DNA of 64,000 nucleotides from Hydnum rufescens UP504 (Eukaryota; Basidiomycota; Agaricomycetes; Cantharellales; Hydnaceae). A program made the position numbers and the translations under genes. Shown here one piece after another: positions 24,001 through 36,759 of this stretch. Location of the stretch: positions 329,879 to 393,878 of the forward strand of contig MU128919.1 in assembly GCA_014904985.1 (NCBI GenBank), written 5' to 3'. The notes below the pieces were generated by a model. That model did no database searches, was not told the origin of the DNA, and saw only the letters and a program-made list of their open reading frames with translations. Each line of letters starts with the position of its first letter. Position 1 is the stretch's first letter.

Positions 24001-25104
24001 AATTGTATCATCTACACCCTGAGAAGCGCGCTTTCGCGGACGACTTATTTCACCAATACCAGACAGATGCACAGGTATCGGAGCTCTTCGTCAGATGCAG
24101 ATTACAGAGCTCGGTAAGTCAAGGTGTTTCGCTGCGCAGCAGTCTTCTGACGACTTCAGCCACATGGTGTGCTGTACCAGAATTTCCACCGATCAGCCCT
24201 AATTCCTCCTTTTAGGTCACGCCCAAGTCAACAGACATTTCGCGTTCAATGGTCAGTTTTGTCTCCTACTCTTCTGAGCAGTAGATCTTGAGTGTTATTT
24301 GCCTTAGTTGGGGAAACCTATAATGTGAACTTGATATTTAAACCGATACTCTTTCGACTAATAGAGATATCTTTAGTACTCGAGTATACCCACCACCGTG
24401 CCACTTGAAGACAGTGAGTATTCAGCCCCGATTTGTTAAATCTCTTTGTAATCGAATTTGCAGGCCCACCCTGTGTATCCGTTGCGAAAAATGAAATAAG
24501 CAATGTGGTTCTCCGCACGTTGCGGTGCTCCGTTGAGTTCAACCAGGTGCTCTCCGTGGCCTACATGGAAGGAATGGGAATGAAGTTCCATAGCGATGGA
24601 GAGGTTGGTCTCGGTGATGTGGTGGCGTCACTGAGCTTGGGTTCGCCCGCTAGGATGTCGTTTAGGCTTCGGAACAAGCCTGGAAAGGGCACGTTTGATC
24701 ATTCGGCCGTTACGAGGGAAGAATATGAACATTGGTTCGATCATGCATGCCGCCTCTGCAGGAAGTCGAAACCGCGAGTCGACGAAGAATCCTCAACCCC
24801 GCTCCAAACGGAATTAGTGTGCCCCACGCTCTTCACCGTAGATATTCAACATGTAAGTGTCCGTCATCATTCTTGAACAAAAGATGACTAGATATACTGT
24901 GTAGGGAGATGTATTTATCATGATCGGTAATACCCAACGATTCTACGAGGTGCGATATGTTGTAACGTACAGCACCCGCCAATTCCATTCACCGCCAGTA
25001 ATTCGCTCTAGCACGAAATCGAGAGGGTCCCAGGTTTCCGAATCGCGGCAACTTGCCGACGAATCGAGGACGTGCACGCGCATGCAAACAGAACCCAATC
25101 ATAA
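21076..25104 (+). CDS. AlkB-like 2-oxoglutarate/Fe(II) dioxygenase with Cys-rich module
   Basis: About sixteen exons; those I trust are 21396-22279, 22331-22452, 22510-22664, 22717-22949, 23011-23290, 23350-23443, 23499-23714, 24308-24324, 24377-24413, 24464-24852, 24905-24949 and 25012-25104. The N-terminal part is a basic, low-complexity linker (KKKKRRK, RKKRGRKPK). The middle has CECCGRN...CLQPDC and CPTCH...GWFCTVC, probable zinc ligands. The C-terminal domain shows the iron-binding HSD of MKFHSDGEVGLGDVVASL, the distal His of YEHEIERVPG and the 2-oxoglutarate arginine in FRIAATCRR, all as in AlkB proteins. Members oxidatively demethylate nucleic acids or proteins; the substrate here is unknown. 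Two joins (near 21,280, an A8 run, and 23,900-24,216) leave single-base frame conflicts. The chosen start is the ATG opening MSAEHTSRRY. Confidence 0.75.
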
Positions 25105-25179
25105 TCACTCCAATTTACTCGAACCCAAAAATCCATACAGATAGTTAGCATTTAATGTCTCGAGAGTTGGAAGCATCGT

Positions 25180-28100
25180 TCACGGCACTTGTTGCTCCCT
25201 AATAGTTTGTGACAACCCCGCGAGGATCCTCGTTGTTTCGAGAACTTGCGCCTTCAGGTTAACTGATGTCACTTCTTTCATTGCATCAACAAATTGCATC
25301 CTTTCTCCACGGATTTGGTTCGTGAGATCTGGGGAAACAAGTTTCGTCAAGAGTGTATATAATCCGAGATAAGCTTAGAGGTTCATACCTGTTGCGAGGG
25401 CACGCACAAATAATTGCTGTTCCTCACGTTGCTGGGCAAACATGGAGACCATCAATTCCGACGCTAAGAAATGCACCAAGAGTCAGTGAGAAGACGCCAC
25501 CGGATGCCGAAACCACCAACTCATCGCCTTGCGCTCAGCAGAAATACGCTCAAGATCTTCGTTCACTTTGTGTATCAGCATGTTGACAGTATTCTGCAGG
25601 GCAGAGTGGCCACTTTCTCTTTGTTTCAGATCCAAGACTGTGTGATGCACTTCTGCGAGGAGCGAAACGATATCTCGCCGTGCGTCAGAGTCATCTACTA
25701 CAGTGCCCGAGAGCCCCAAACCGTCGAGAAGTCGCGTAACTCCCTGATTGAGACTCTGCGTTTGTGAAGTATGCTGATGCACGAATTGTTCCAGCCACTG
25801 ATTCAGTTCTGCAGCGGCGGACGTGGACACGTTAAGGTCGGATCAAAGATGGATGAAACTAACAAACCGTGGAGGTAGCGTACACTTTCCAATTGCTGAG
25901 TTCTTTGGGATTCTTGGTGATCTTTCTCTTGGTTCAAAACGTCGAATATTTGTTGTAACTGTATAGGATCGCAATCGCCTCGCGAACTATTCGAACACGG
26001 GTCCCAAAAAAATATCTCACCAGATTGGATTCGGATTCATTGGGAACGCCCAAGGATGGCTCGTCTGGGCTGTCCTGATGGAAACGTCTGATAAGAGAAT
26101 GCAAATGTATGAATGAATGATGTCAAGTACCTCAGATACTGGGGAAATATGGTGGTGGCGGTTGGCCCTCGATCCCCGCCGGAAGACACTGAGCTGCCGT
26201 CCAAGTAACTCGGGCATGAGGAGAAGGAGACGGGGTGGGGTGATCAGCTGTCAGACTTCTGCAGAGCTCCATAACATTATCGAGCTTCGTCCGGACATCA
26301 GATAGATCGTCTGGAGCTAGTTGGATGGCTCCAGCGTCTTTATTTTCACGGGGCGCCTCATTACTTGCAGTGTGGACTGTGGACTCTTCTCGAAGCTCAT
26401 CAAGCTTTTTAAGGACAAGGGCGAGAGCGGGGGAAGTCGTATCTTGATTATGATTCGAGCGGAGTTCATCTAGCTTCAGTAACACTGGAGAGAGGTCCAA
26501 GTTTGCTGGAGGCCGTGCATTTCCAAGCGCTTGCATTCGATGGACTTCTTCAAGTTTCTCCATGATGGCTTCTGACGCAAAGAAATCTAGTCCGCGAAGC
26601 GATTGGTCTTCTGAATTAGGAAGGGGGCTCGGGGGGTTAGATGCTACGATTTGTTTGATGTCATCGAGCTTGACTTGTAATGAGGAAAGGATTCTAAGAT
26701 CCATCCCGCCCAAATCATCCTTCATCTCATCCAATTTTCGGTGCAAGGATGGCACACCGAGGGGTGTCTCGCCTTGAACAAGGGCATCAAGCTTCTGGTG
26801 TACTCGTGACAGATCGTCGAGCACCAGTGGCATCGATGCTGCATCCACACCACGGGGGTCCGACTGGTTCTGCATAGAGATGACCTTGGCGATACCACTC
26901 CCGAGATGTCGTAGATCCTCATGAAGAGCAGAAACTCGTTCGCCGATATCATTGAAGGAGACGTCTTGGCCTGGAGTATAATGACTCAGGTCTTGGACAA
27001 CTGCCGATTCCGCAGAGCAAAGAGTGATTGATGGGGTCGAGGGCCGTGGCGAGGCCGAGTGCGGTATGCTATGGGCAAAAGACCTCCAGGACTCGTCACC
27101 AGGGTCGCCATCGTGCAACGTGAACATTTTGGAAGGAGGCATTGGCAAGACACGGGGCAGACAAGCCGTCACTGAGTTCGCTTGTGATGGAGAGGTGGAA
27201 TAGGAGGATAGGGAAGAGGGACTTGCGAACCGCTCAACGGGAAGAGATTCCCAGGTAAACGAGGGCAGTGGCGTGAAGCTTTGGTCCGGATAAACGGCCC
27301 TAGGAGCTGGAAGAGGATTGGTGGTTGGGGCTCTACTAGGATGGCTTCCTCGCCGATCCTCGTGATACCCTGCTATCTTGGCCAAGCCGTGGTTGGAGGC
27401 AGAAATAGTGGGTAGTGACTTGCGAGTCGGAGACGTAATATCGCCCCCAAATTGATGCTTTATCCGGGCTAGCCTCTGCTTGACGATGCTTCTATCATCA
27501 AGGTTCTGAATAGAAGGACTCGTAGAGAAGGTAGGAGGAACGGAGCGTTCGGTGAGGAAGACATGAAACGATTTTCCGAGGGGGTGAGATCAGTCTGAGG
27601 ATACGATGGCTTTGCAGGAAACGGGATTTCTGAATCGGTACTGGCATTCGCGAACGCACTGCTTCTGTTTTCTGTACTTCCAGATACGATGGAGAGATGG
27701 GATGCATTTATAACGCGAAGGGGTGGATCTGTGCGCTGATTGATGGTTACAGGCGATGTACTTCTCGTCGCCATATTGATGGACCCAGGGTCTGTCGCAT
27801 TTTGCGAAAGAATTATGTCCCTAAGCAAGTTTCAGGAGAAATTTTGAGAATAACGGGAATAATCAAGTTCCTACCAGATCTTGCTGACCCAGGAACCGCG
27901 ATCCTTTACGCTCCATGCAGCAAACCTCTCCTTCATCCCACCCTCCAATTCCATCTCAAATACATGAGCATCATTGTGCCCGGCAATAATTGGAACAAGA
28001 GAAGGATCGAGCTTATTCGCGCCAATACTGTGCACCTCGACACATAGGGACATATTGATGGAGTAAGTGAGAGGAGTTCCAGGTAGTGGTTGAGTGAAGG

Positions 28101-28912
28101 AAAGTCGAAGATACGGAGGATGCAAAGCAGCGGTACACCCTTTCCAAGAGACCGCATTGGATGAAGTGCGACACAGATATAATAATTGGCCCTCTGTCAA
28201 AGCTGTAGGTGGACGCTACAATGAGGTTCGATTCAGTATGCATTATACAATCTAGAAAACTAACGCTTACGGTCGAGATTAAAGGGAGCCCTGGGATTTT
28301 TGCTGGGGGTCTAAATACTGTGAATTCTTTGGTCGGTTGCCTCTGCTTCCTTCCAAAAACGCCGAGGAGATTTTGGAACGAGTACCGCATGGGAGCGGCA
28401 GGATTCCAACGCCCTTCATTTGAAGGTCGAGTTTTCAGAATCTTGGGGTTTTGGTTCTTGGAACGAGCCGAATTGCGTGATTCGTATTGACCTGGGTGTT
28501 CAGAAGTGGTTGTGTTGTAATTCAAAGAGGGGGTACTGGACGTTGATTCGTATATGGAAATTAGCTCCTTGGTTGAGCGACGACGATGTATAGCTAGGGT
28601 GGGACTCTTTGGTGGAGGAGTGGGAGGTACAGAGGGCATAAGGGAATCATCTGAGGACGCGTGTATAATGTGGATATTTGGCGCGGTTTGGTGAATGTAG
28701 GGGGACGCTTCCTGGTAAGAATCAAAGATCTCGGCCGAACCAAGAGCGCTCGTAACCCTTGAAAATTCTCTGTGTTTGGATACAGCAGCCCCATAACTTA
28801 GTGGGTCGGAACGTTCGTCGCCAGGCGTCGGTAAGGTATCGTGTACAGAAAGAGTGGATGCTGTCGTCAAGCCGGAGAGGGTAGTGACATCGGAGTACAC
28901 CGATCTCGGCAT
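25180..28912 (-). CDS. PH-domain and coiled-coil protein, ~1,000 aa
   Basis: Convergent with the AlkB-like gene; stop codons are ~80 bp apart. Exon 1 (28271-28912) encodes a Ser/Thr/Pro-rich leader. Exon 2 (27875-28215), entered at RPPTALTEGQLLYL, has the pattern of a pleckstrin-homology domain ending RFAAWSVKDRGSWVSKIW. The long exon from 27,820 to ~26,140 is disordered, then has heptad-like repeats (LHRKLDEMKDDL, VLLKLDEL, VLKKLDEL). The last exons encode LNQWLEQFVHQHTSQTQ, MFAQQREEQQLFVRAL and a terminal helical segment before TGA. A one-base conflict near 27,543 is cured by one more C; the join near 26,135 is also unresolved. A membrane- or cortex-associated scaffold is likely by architecture, but the function is not known. 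Confidence 0.65.
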
Positions 28913-29643
28913 GATAAATGAACCGAATAAAAAGAGCGTGTTAGTCGTAGTGAGCGAAACTAGTTGTGTTCGAGGTAGTGCTGCTTCATTACGTAATCTT
29001 CAATGACGCACCACCTGGGCCACCTACCATCAAGACCTCATTGTACTGTACTCGGTCTGGCCTCTTTTTCAAATAGGAAAATCTTCGACATGACACTATC
29101 AACAAAAATTTTCAGCTCTTGCTGGCCAGCATCGAGCTGGAAATCTTCACTGTAGTTCTCGATACCTCTCCAGCACCGTGGATTTTATTTGGGGTCATTA
29201 TACACCTACTGTAACTATACATTCATCCTCTAGTCTCGAACGTGGAGGTACTTTCGTCCCGTTCGCCGTTAGGAGCACGATTTGCCACCATTGAATCCTC
29301 GCCTTCATAATCCCATTTTTGGTGTTGTCATATCGTCAGTGCCCACACCAGGCAGGGATCCCTTCGCACGCAATAAGGGTGTCAAGAATGCAATGGAAAG
29401 GAACTTTGGAACAATCATTGTTGAATACTACACCAAAATGAGTATGTACGGTGTACATGTTCTTGATTATGTCACAGAAATATGTTGCTGTTCTCGCATT
29501 GGCCTCACTGGAGGCAAAACGCAGGAAAGAAAACGAGAGGTTGATTCACCAAAGGGGCGATCGTAATGTAGGTCGCGAACTCCGCAGAGAATGGTCAAAG
29601 GAATGCAATGAACGAAAATAAGCGTCGAGAGTGGATGTTCCTC
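28913..29643. other. Intergenic between two minus-strand genes
   Basis: 731 bp holding the promoter of the PH-domain gene and the 3' region of the securin-like gene. No gene recognised. Confidence 0.4.
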
Positions 29644-31521
29644 CTACATGAGAAGTTCGAGATATGCAGTCTGCGGGACCATCAGTTCCGGAACCACTTC
29701 CTCTAGTCTGTCTTCGAATCCCTTATTTGCGTGCAGATCCTGAGATTTGGCTATCGCAGCTGGCACGGCGTGAGACCGTCGCCCGGCCGGCGGCAGAGTC
29801 CTGCTATTGGGACGATGAACGGGGATAGCCTTTGTGGGAGTGCTGGAAACTGTGCGTTTGCGTACTGATGTGGATCCTGGAGCGTACTCCGGCTCAGGTG
29901 CCGCCACTGCAGTTTGAGCTCGCGTTCTTATTGTACGAGAAGGGGGTACTGGGCGACCGGGAACTGTCTGTTTGGGCTTGGGCGTAGAGGCTGATCGTGT
30001 CCGTCCCCCGGAAGGATGTATATGAGTGGTAACACTCAGCGAGGTGGAACGCACGGGGCGGGGGACCGACAAGATTTTGGCATTGGATGAGTCGGGTCTA
30101 GATCCAGAAGTAGGACCAGGCCTAGTTCTAGGAATAGAGCTAGAAGGGCCGGGTGCGACGCCAGGTTTGGTATCATGGCGCGAGCGCGAGGAAGAACGGG
30201 TAGTAATGCCAGTTGTCTGCATCCGCACCGAGACGGAGGGACCTGGAGTGAGTTTGGCTGTCCTAGAGGCGAACGACGATCCCTTAAGTTGCGCATGGTT
30301 GGCCGTTGATACCGCCAGGAGTGGATCATCATCATCGTCCTCTGCCTCTGTGAATTCTAGAAGTCCACGGGGATCGTAAGTATCTGCATTCTCGCTTTCT
30401 AATTCATGGAAAGGGGTGGCAACTTGACAGAACGTACCGCGCAGTGCCTCGAGGGACAAGGCCAATGAAGCTACAGCGTCCACCACCACGTTATCGGATT
30501 CGAATTCGAACTTTTGAAGATGAGTGGGAGGATCATAAGGAAGCAATGTATTGAGGTCGAGAACATTGCTGAGCTTCCAGAGTTCTGCACCGAGCTCCTG
30601 ATAATCTGGCATCGGAAAGCCGGGATCATAGGGTAATTCTGCGTCAACCAATATCCATGACAGTGGAAATTTTTAGAAAGTTTGAAATAGAAGTTCAAGG
30701 GGAAACACACCGGCAACTGGTGGAGGCATATATTCAATCTCATCGTCGCATTCGCTAATGCTGTCAACTTCGACGTCTGGGCCCGTGACAGAAATGCTAA
30801 TGTCACCATGGCTAATGTCCCATTGCTTCCTCCTTCCCAATGGATCAGGTGTTTTAAAGGAGCTATCATCGTTGCTTCTTTGTCCGAGTTTAATCTGTGA
30901 AGAAGGGCGGGGAGAGCGAAGGCTGAATCGAGAGCGACTGGGACGAATGATAGTCTCCGGCGATGCATCAAGACCCAAGACAATGGGAGAGGACGGAGCA
31001 AGGAAGGGCATCTTGAGGGGCGTTGATTTGGTATCGCCGGGGGAATCGTGGGGGAATCGAGTTGTGAACGGCGTTTTGTTCGTGAGGTCGAGAAGAGGTG
31101 GCATTACGGACGTGTTTGTGGCAAACGTGACGCTTGCGGCCGGGTTGTCTTTGAGAAGCAGATGGCCTTTTCCTAGACAAAGGCACTCTCAGCGTGTGTC
31201 TAAGGTGCTGAAAGGACTCGACAATGGATAATGGGATCCCTGGGACGCACCAACGTGGGCTTGCTTGAGACCAGGGGTATTTGGATGGAAAACATGATGC
31301 TTAAGACCAGCTGTGGTGGCGTGTACAGTTTTCCCGAGAGTTGCTGTAGTCCTCAACGCGTTCTCTTTCAGATTGGTGCGCAAGAGAGTGTTGTTGAATA
31401 TGGCTGTTCTGGCAGGAGTTTTCAGGGGAAGCGCATGATGAGACGTCGCTAATGCATTTCCCACGTCCGAATTTGACTCGCGAATGTCGTGGTTCTTATG
31501 AGATGCGCGAACAACCTGCAT
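29644..31521 (-). CDS. Securin-like protein (candidate sister-chromatid separation inhibitor)
   Basis: Three exons, 31251-31521, 30711-31172 and 29644-30638, join in frame to 575 aa. The N terminus carries a KEN box (RTNLKENALRTT), the APC/C degron expected near the start of securins. It is followed by KTP-type motifs, a Pro/Ser-rich basic stretch and the acidic block DDEIEYMPPPVAELPYDP preceded by QWDISHGDISIS. I associate this last pattern with basidiomycete securin-like proteins. The C-terminal half is disordered and rich in Ser, Thr, Pro and Arg. Securins hold separase inactive until anaphase. The assignment rests on motif order only; another cell-cycle-regulated, APC/C-degraded protein is possible. 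Confidence 0.5.
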
Positions 31522-31667
31522 TGTTGGTGATGTTTACTTGAGTGTTTGTGTGTGTTTATGTCCGGGTGTACGTAAGCGGCAACGTCGTATGAACAACCTG
31601 CGTTTGGTGATCGAAGTGTTTATGATATGTAAGCATGACCAATTCGATCCTCCCACCTGTTTGTGGC

Positions 31668-34065
31668 AGGAAAATTTGAACAGCAGTACGTAGGGGTGTA
31701 ACGGGAAAATCACTATACATGAAAATCGCATGTGTACATGTCAACGACACTTCATATACTTGGGTATCATGGGAAAGAAAAGAAAATGGATATAGGATGA
31801 AGGAATGCTTGGAGCGGCTACGACCAGGCCTATAGTATGGACTGAGACCCCAAACACTCCTAAAAAGACACGCGATAAAGTCACCCTTGGGTGCAACATA
31901 GAGCTCCGGTAGAATCGGTTACTCACAACCTCGGAGATTACGTTCGGTGGCCCAACGAGTGGCAATTATTCCACGGACTGTTGGACAAAGATATGTAAAA
32001 GCTGAATTCATTGACCCCGAGTGTGGAAATGTCTCCGTGAGCAACTCCTGTACCACAGAACAAAAGAACCAGCAATTTTCCTACAATATTACGAATCAAC
32101 GGAGCTTTTCGGCTTTCGGGGGTTTGAGGAGAATACAGCCAGACTTACAGGATATAGGGTATATGTGGTAGATTCCTTCTCCACAATGTTCAAAAGGATT
32201 GCCAAGTCCCCCAGGCAAGGATAATCTCGTTGAAATGTGACGTGAGAGAGGGTGTTCATCGGTGGCGTGTGCAAAGCCTCTTCATTGCACGAGATGACAA
32301 CCTGAAAGATGATATCGTGGTGAGCATCTCGAGGCGCTACGAGAATGGTACGAGAGAGAATGATGGTCTAGTCCTTACGCGGTCGTTCGCTGGAAACTTG
32401 GAGGATACACTCCGAAGTCGAAGCCACAAGTTGCGGTCCCGTCCCGCCGCCCGGTTGAGACGCAGGAAGAATGGCTGCCCATAAGAAGGCTGCACGCCGA
32501 GGAGGAGGTACCTATGCCTGATGGTGAACCTCACTTCTTGGTGGATCCCTAAAGAGAATATTCTATACGCCGCAGATGCAGGCGTCGACAGGACGTGGTC
32601 ACAGAAATGGGCAATCTCCATGTTCGGTATTGCCTGCAGATTGCTTGAACTTCGAGCGTAGTTGGATAGGCTCTGCGAGGAAGATTCATGCATCGTTTCC
32701 CCCGTGGGCGGGTCATCGGAAAGAATATTATTAGATGGAGGGATGGGGAGCAATGGCACGATTGGAAATTGGAAGGGGCGAACTTGGGTGGGATGCGTAG
32801 CACGCCCAGAGGCCATGGCAACGTATGAGAGTCGTCTTGTAGTGTGGGGATGCGCAATACCGGACAGTATAAGTCTTGTAAGGGGACGGTACCGCTGACA
32901 TCCAGGTCAGCACTCGCCACGGGGCACCAAATTTTCCAGGCCGCGACGCCACGTGAGAGTTCATCAGAGGGGGGGCGATGCCACCCTTGCCTGGCGCGCA
33001 CGAGGCAACCACTTGTCCATATATTTGCGCTGCCAATTTTGTCAGCACGCATACGCGCCTGCATTTTCACCGAGGTATGCGCGGGACGAGTATCTGGGCG
33101 ACTATAAAAGCACGTCCATTTGACCATTATATACGTGCCAATTGTCGCGGGATGAGGCCAGAGTGTGAACCAAAAGACCCCTTGCTGAAGCGTAAGTGAT
33201 GTGACGAGGAACTCCAGTCTTTATCCAAAATGGGCATGGCGGTGAACTTTCGCAAGTAATTCCAATGGATGGCTAGATACGTGTGTGACGCTTGCCACAC
33301 ACCGAAAATAGATTTTCAACATTGATAAGACCCCCGTCGGTCGGGTGCAAGCCGCGGTCTCGAGTTCAATATACGGCGGCCGGGGGTAGGGTAAAGCCAC
33401 GAGGACGACGGCATATAATTCGAAAAGAGGCCACAGCCGCGGGGGACTTCAACGCCATCAAATCAGAGGTAGTGTACACTGCAGAAGAGGGACTGAAGGG
33501 GGAATGATCTGCATGATGAAACAAGCCCCTTGGCGGGACTGAACTGAATGGGAGGGGAGAAACAAAGTGCTGAGTCGAAATTCATCGAGATAGAAGAAGT
33601 ATGACCCTATCAAGAAAAAATGTCGGGGAAACATGGCGGTTTTTGTTCAATATTGCTGCGGTGATTGTTGCCTCGTGCCAAGAAGCACACCTTAAAAAAG
33701 GATACGGCTCAAAATGGGCTCGCAGGATTGCACAGCTGGTGTACACCTCGCAGCCTTGAACGCATTGACACAGCGCGGCTGGAAAACAGTCATCATAGAA
33801 AATTGCACTGGCTTGGAAATTGATCCATCTACGTCGCTCATACGTCTTGACATGCGCGCCCACGGATATCCAGCAGTGCGATGGAGACACTGAGCCAAGG
33901 AGGATGGCTACCTCACATTTTTCTTGCCCTTGTCACCACAATACGCATTCAAAGACCCATGTCAAAGCGGTCCTTCGGAGATACACCAGCAAGTACAGGT
34001 AAATCTGTTTGCAGGCTGGAAATCAAGTTCCGAAGCCCCGGGAATCCCCGAGATCCGATTTGGGA
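31668..34065. repeat. 2.4-kb direct repeat, copy 1 (left of the transposon cluster)
   Basis: Aligns in the same orientation, with many substitutions and small indels, to 58,898-61,262. It contains the His/NCW-family gene and ~1.3 kb of upstream sequence in which I see no firm gene. The two copies bracket ~24.8 kb of transposon-derived DNA. Confidence 0.75.
31741..32693 (-). CDS. Unchar. family with conserved His and Asn-Cys-Trp motifs, copy 1
   Basis: Exons 32379-32693, 32149-32301, 31930-32080 and 31741-31859 give ~245 aa from the ATG shared with copy 2; the frame stays open to an ATG at 32,816, so the N terminus may be longer. Landmarks: IPNMEIAHFCDHVL, the histidine segment VRFTIRHRYLLLGVQPS, FLRLNRAAG, then NEEALHTPPMNTL, DLAILLNIV and ENCWFFCSVVQEL. 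The order His...Asn-Cys with a helix after the Cys is reminiscent of LRAT/PPPDE-type permuted papain folds, but this is inference. The family seems common in basidiomycetes and has no function I can name. All splice sites are intact and equal in both copies, which supports expression. Confidence 0.65.
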
Positions 34066-35113
34066 GCCGGCACTCTTGACTTTCCGCCCCATCCGGATGT
34101 AAACCGAGAATTTGGCGCACTAGTTTTGACACATTCGGATCCAATCCGAGATCTCGGAGCAGATCAGGAGACTGTTATATATGTATGAAATGGTTCAGAG
34201 TTATGTCTGCTGTGTAGTGTGGTGAGTAATGGTCCTAGGGATCAAGTCTGGTGGGCCCCTGGTTCAAACCCTGCTGACATTGAAGTTTTCTCTAAGTTTG
34301 AATTAAGCACTCAACCTGGTACTCTGGCTTGCACCATGCAAAGCCTTCATGCTATGGTAAGGGGCCATCCACCATGGTATTCTGACCTCCCTCCCCCCTA
34401 CCCTCATAGTTGCACATGCAAAAAGGTGAAAATTCCCTTTTTTTGGAATTCTGGAGAACCTTCTCCAAACCTGCTCAAAGCTTGTTAAATCACTTAAAAA
34501 ATATACAATTTATGAACTATTTACCTATGTTTCTGCTACCTAAAGATCATATCTAGCAACTTATCCCTCCTCAACTTGTGCCAGCATTGAGTTCTTTCCA
34601 GTTTTGCATCTGGGTGGTGTTGGGTCATGTTCAAAATAAATTGTGCTGAATTCTGGTTTCTCAGTTTTACATCTGGATGGGGTGGAAAGTACTCAACTGA
34701 GGGCTGGCTTCATGGCAATGACCTTGGGGGAAATGTGTGTTGCAATGAATATCTGGGCTATTTCTGAGTGTCTTGGATATGCATTTTTTTTAGGTGGCAT
34801 AGTATGTTACACATGTAAATGTGGGGAAGAATACATTGAATTCATGCATTATACAATTGCTTTTCCCTTGCCTTGTTATCCTTCTTGCTGGACTGTGTTG
34901 AATATAATGAATACTGCACAGTTCAAGGCTCTTGGAAAGAATGCCAGTCTACTGATGGTGTACTCCACTAGTAAGATGTGTCACTCAAGACCATGACAAT
35001 CTAAGTCAGTGTTAAAGCCAAAAAAGGACAGCATTGTTGGAAGCAGATCACTTGTGTTGGAGATGAGAGAAGGCTTGTTCAAAGAAGAAAGAGGGGTGTT
35101 TTGATATCATCAT
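34066..35113. other. Transposon-derived, CpG-poor; possible tRNA-like SINE head
   Basis: No intact gene. At about 34,200-34,285 the sequence TGGTGAGTAATGG...GGTTCAAACCC resembles the A and B boxes of a tRNA-derived SINE. The rest is CpG-depleted and unassigned. Confidence 0.35.
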
Positions 35114-35115
35114 TA

Positions 35116-36759
35116 GGGGGTTTCATGATACACAAATATCTTTCCAAATCACTTCCAAACAGCATCCAAATAAGTTTCCAAATGAGCTCCAAAAGACATT
35201 TGGAAAATGATTTGGGCAGCATTTGGACAGGTATTTGGGCCTCTAGAGGTCCAAATACCTGTCCAAATGCTGCTGTAAGCAGGATGGTTATAAATCAATC
35301 CAACTACAGTCCACGATGTTGAGTTGGGGACAAAAAGGGGAATCCCAGAACTAATCTGGATGTTCAGGTCTGAGTAAGGGAAGGTCTTTTGAACAGGGGG
35401 AATTGCAGTGAGCCAACAATGCCCAAGCAATTAAGTGAGAAAGTGTGTTGCAGTCAGTTTACTACACCCTAAGAATCCCTTCTTGAGACCTTAGTCAAAG
35501 TGTAGTTATATTTCGCTTTTTGTAGTGAGAAATCACCCAGGAACCAGCAGCTGTTCAAGGAGCTTCAAAACTGGAGGGAGGGGGAGAATTACTGAATTTG
35601 TGTGCTAGCTGCACCTAATATACAATCCAGACTTCGACTCAATAGAAAGTAAAAAAGTCGGACTTAAGGAAAATATAGAGAAAAAGAAATGAAATTAAAA
35701 TCTTCAAAACTGATGGAGATATTCCAATTTCAAGATAAAAAGTGAGATTGACACATTACATGCTATTCCTCCTTCAATTCTGGACAAGTTCCCTTAAGAA
35801 AAAGTGGAATAGGTTTCCCTGAGAGTCTTCTCCATTGGACATAAGAGGGCTGGAAGTAATTCACTATTTTGGATGGTGGAGCAAAGGGGGAGTCATGGGG
35901 AGGGAGTTGTCTTGTGAAAAATGGAGTTCACATCCACTCATTTTTCCCTAGGTACCATTTGATGCGCATTTTTAACAGTGTTAAGGGTGTGGTACTCACA
36001 AATGAATCCAATAAGAATTGGCTTTGAAAATAAAGAAATACTCCTTTAGAGTACAAATATTGGAAAGATAATGGTACAGGGACCGAATTTTTGATCCGTT
36101 CGTCACCTATTTGGTACCGTTTGATAGGTATGATTCGTATCTTTCTGGGTGCTGTCATTTAGAGTCAATCTGATCAAAACTGACAGAGAAATTTGAAAAA
36201 TACTCCTTTAGAGTAGTGTGGCCCCTTTCTGGATCATGTGACAGATCTGTGAGTCCAGAATCAGAACTAGGCCTGGTCCAGGTCATTACATAATCACAAT
36301 CCATCACCCTTAAGGCAGTAGGATGACTTGGAAGAACAAGCAAGTCATACAGTCTTGAAAAAGGATGGCAAGTTGAATTGCCTTGTCCAAAGACAATGGA
36401 CTTGATGTAGGGCATAAACTGCCCCTTTTTGATGAGGACTGTTGAAGTCCCACAGACAGTCAATAAATTAACTGGTGTTCATGGTAAAGGAATGAGGTGA
36501 TATCATGAGTTGGAAAGGGGTAGGAATCCAATAGATTCTTGAATAAATGAATGATGATGGAATTAAATGAGCAAGGTGACAAGTAATTGATTCATTCATA
36601 AGGAAAATAGGCCAAGGATGAGGATTTTATGGTGTAGGGATTCATCCCTCCAACACTGCCCAAATAATTTTCCAAATGTCTTTTGGAACTCATTTGGAAA
36701 CTCATTTGGATGCTGTTTGGAAGTGATTTGGAAAGATATTTGTGTATCATGAAACCCCC
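35116..36759. mobile_element. Non-autonomous TA-flanked TIR element, 1,644 bp (Tc1/mariner type)
   Basis: Ends are inverted repeats of ~105 bp beginning GGGGGTTTCATGATACAC (35,116 inward and 36,759 inward). A TA dinucleotide sits on each side (35,114-35,115 and 36,760-36,761), the duplication made by Tc1/mariner/pogo transposases. No transposase frame is present. Just inside the left repeat, 35,219-35,272 is a perfect hairpin. Confidence 0.7.

Noticed and set aside
32816..34065. Additional genes in the 5' half of the direct repeats, for example the frame at 33,582-33,890
   Set aside because: The corresponding frames in the second copy are broken at different places, so coding function is not supported.
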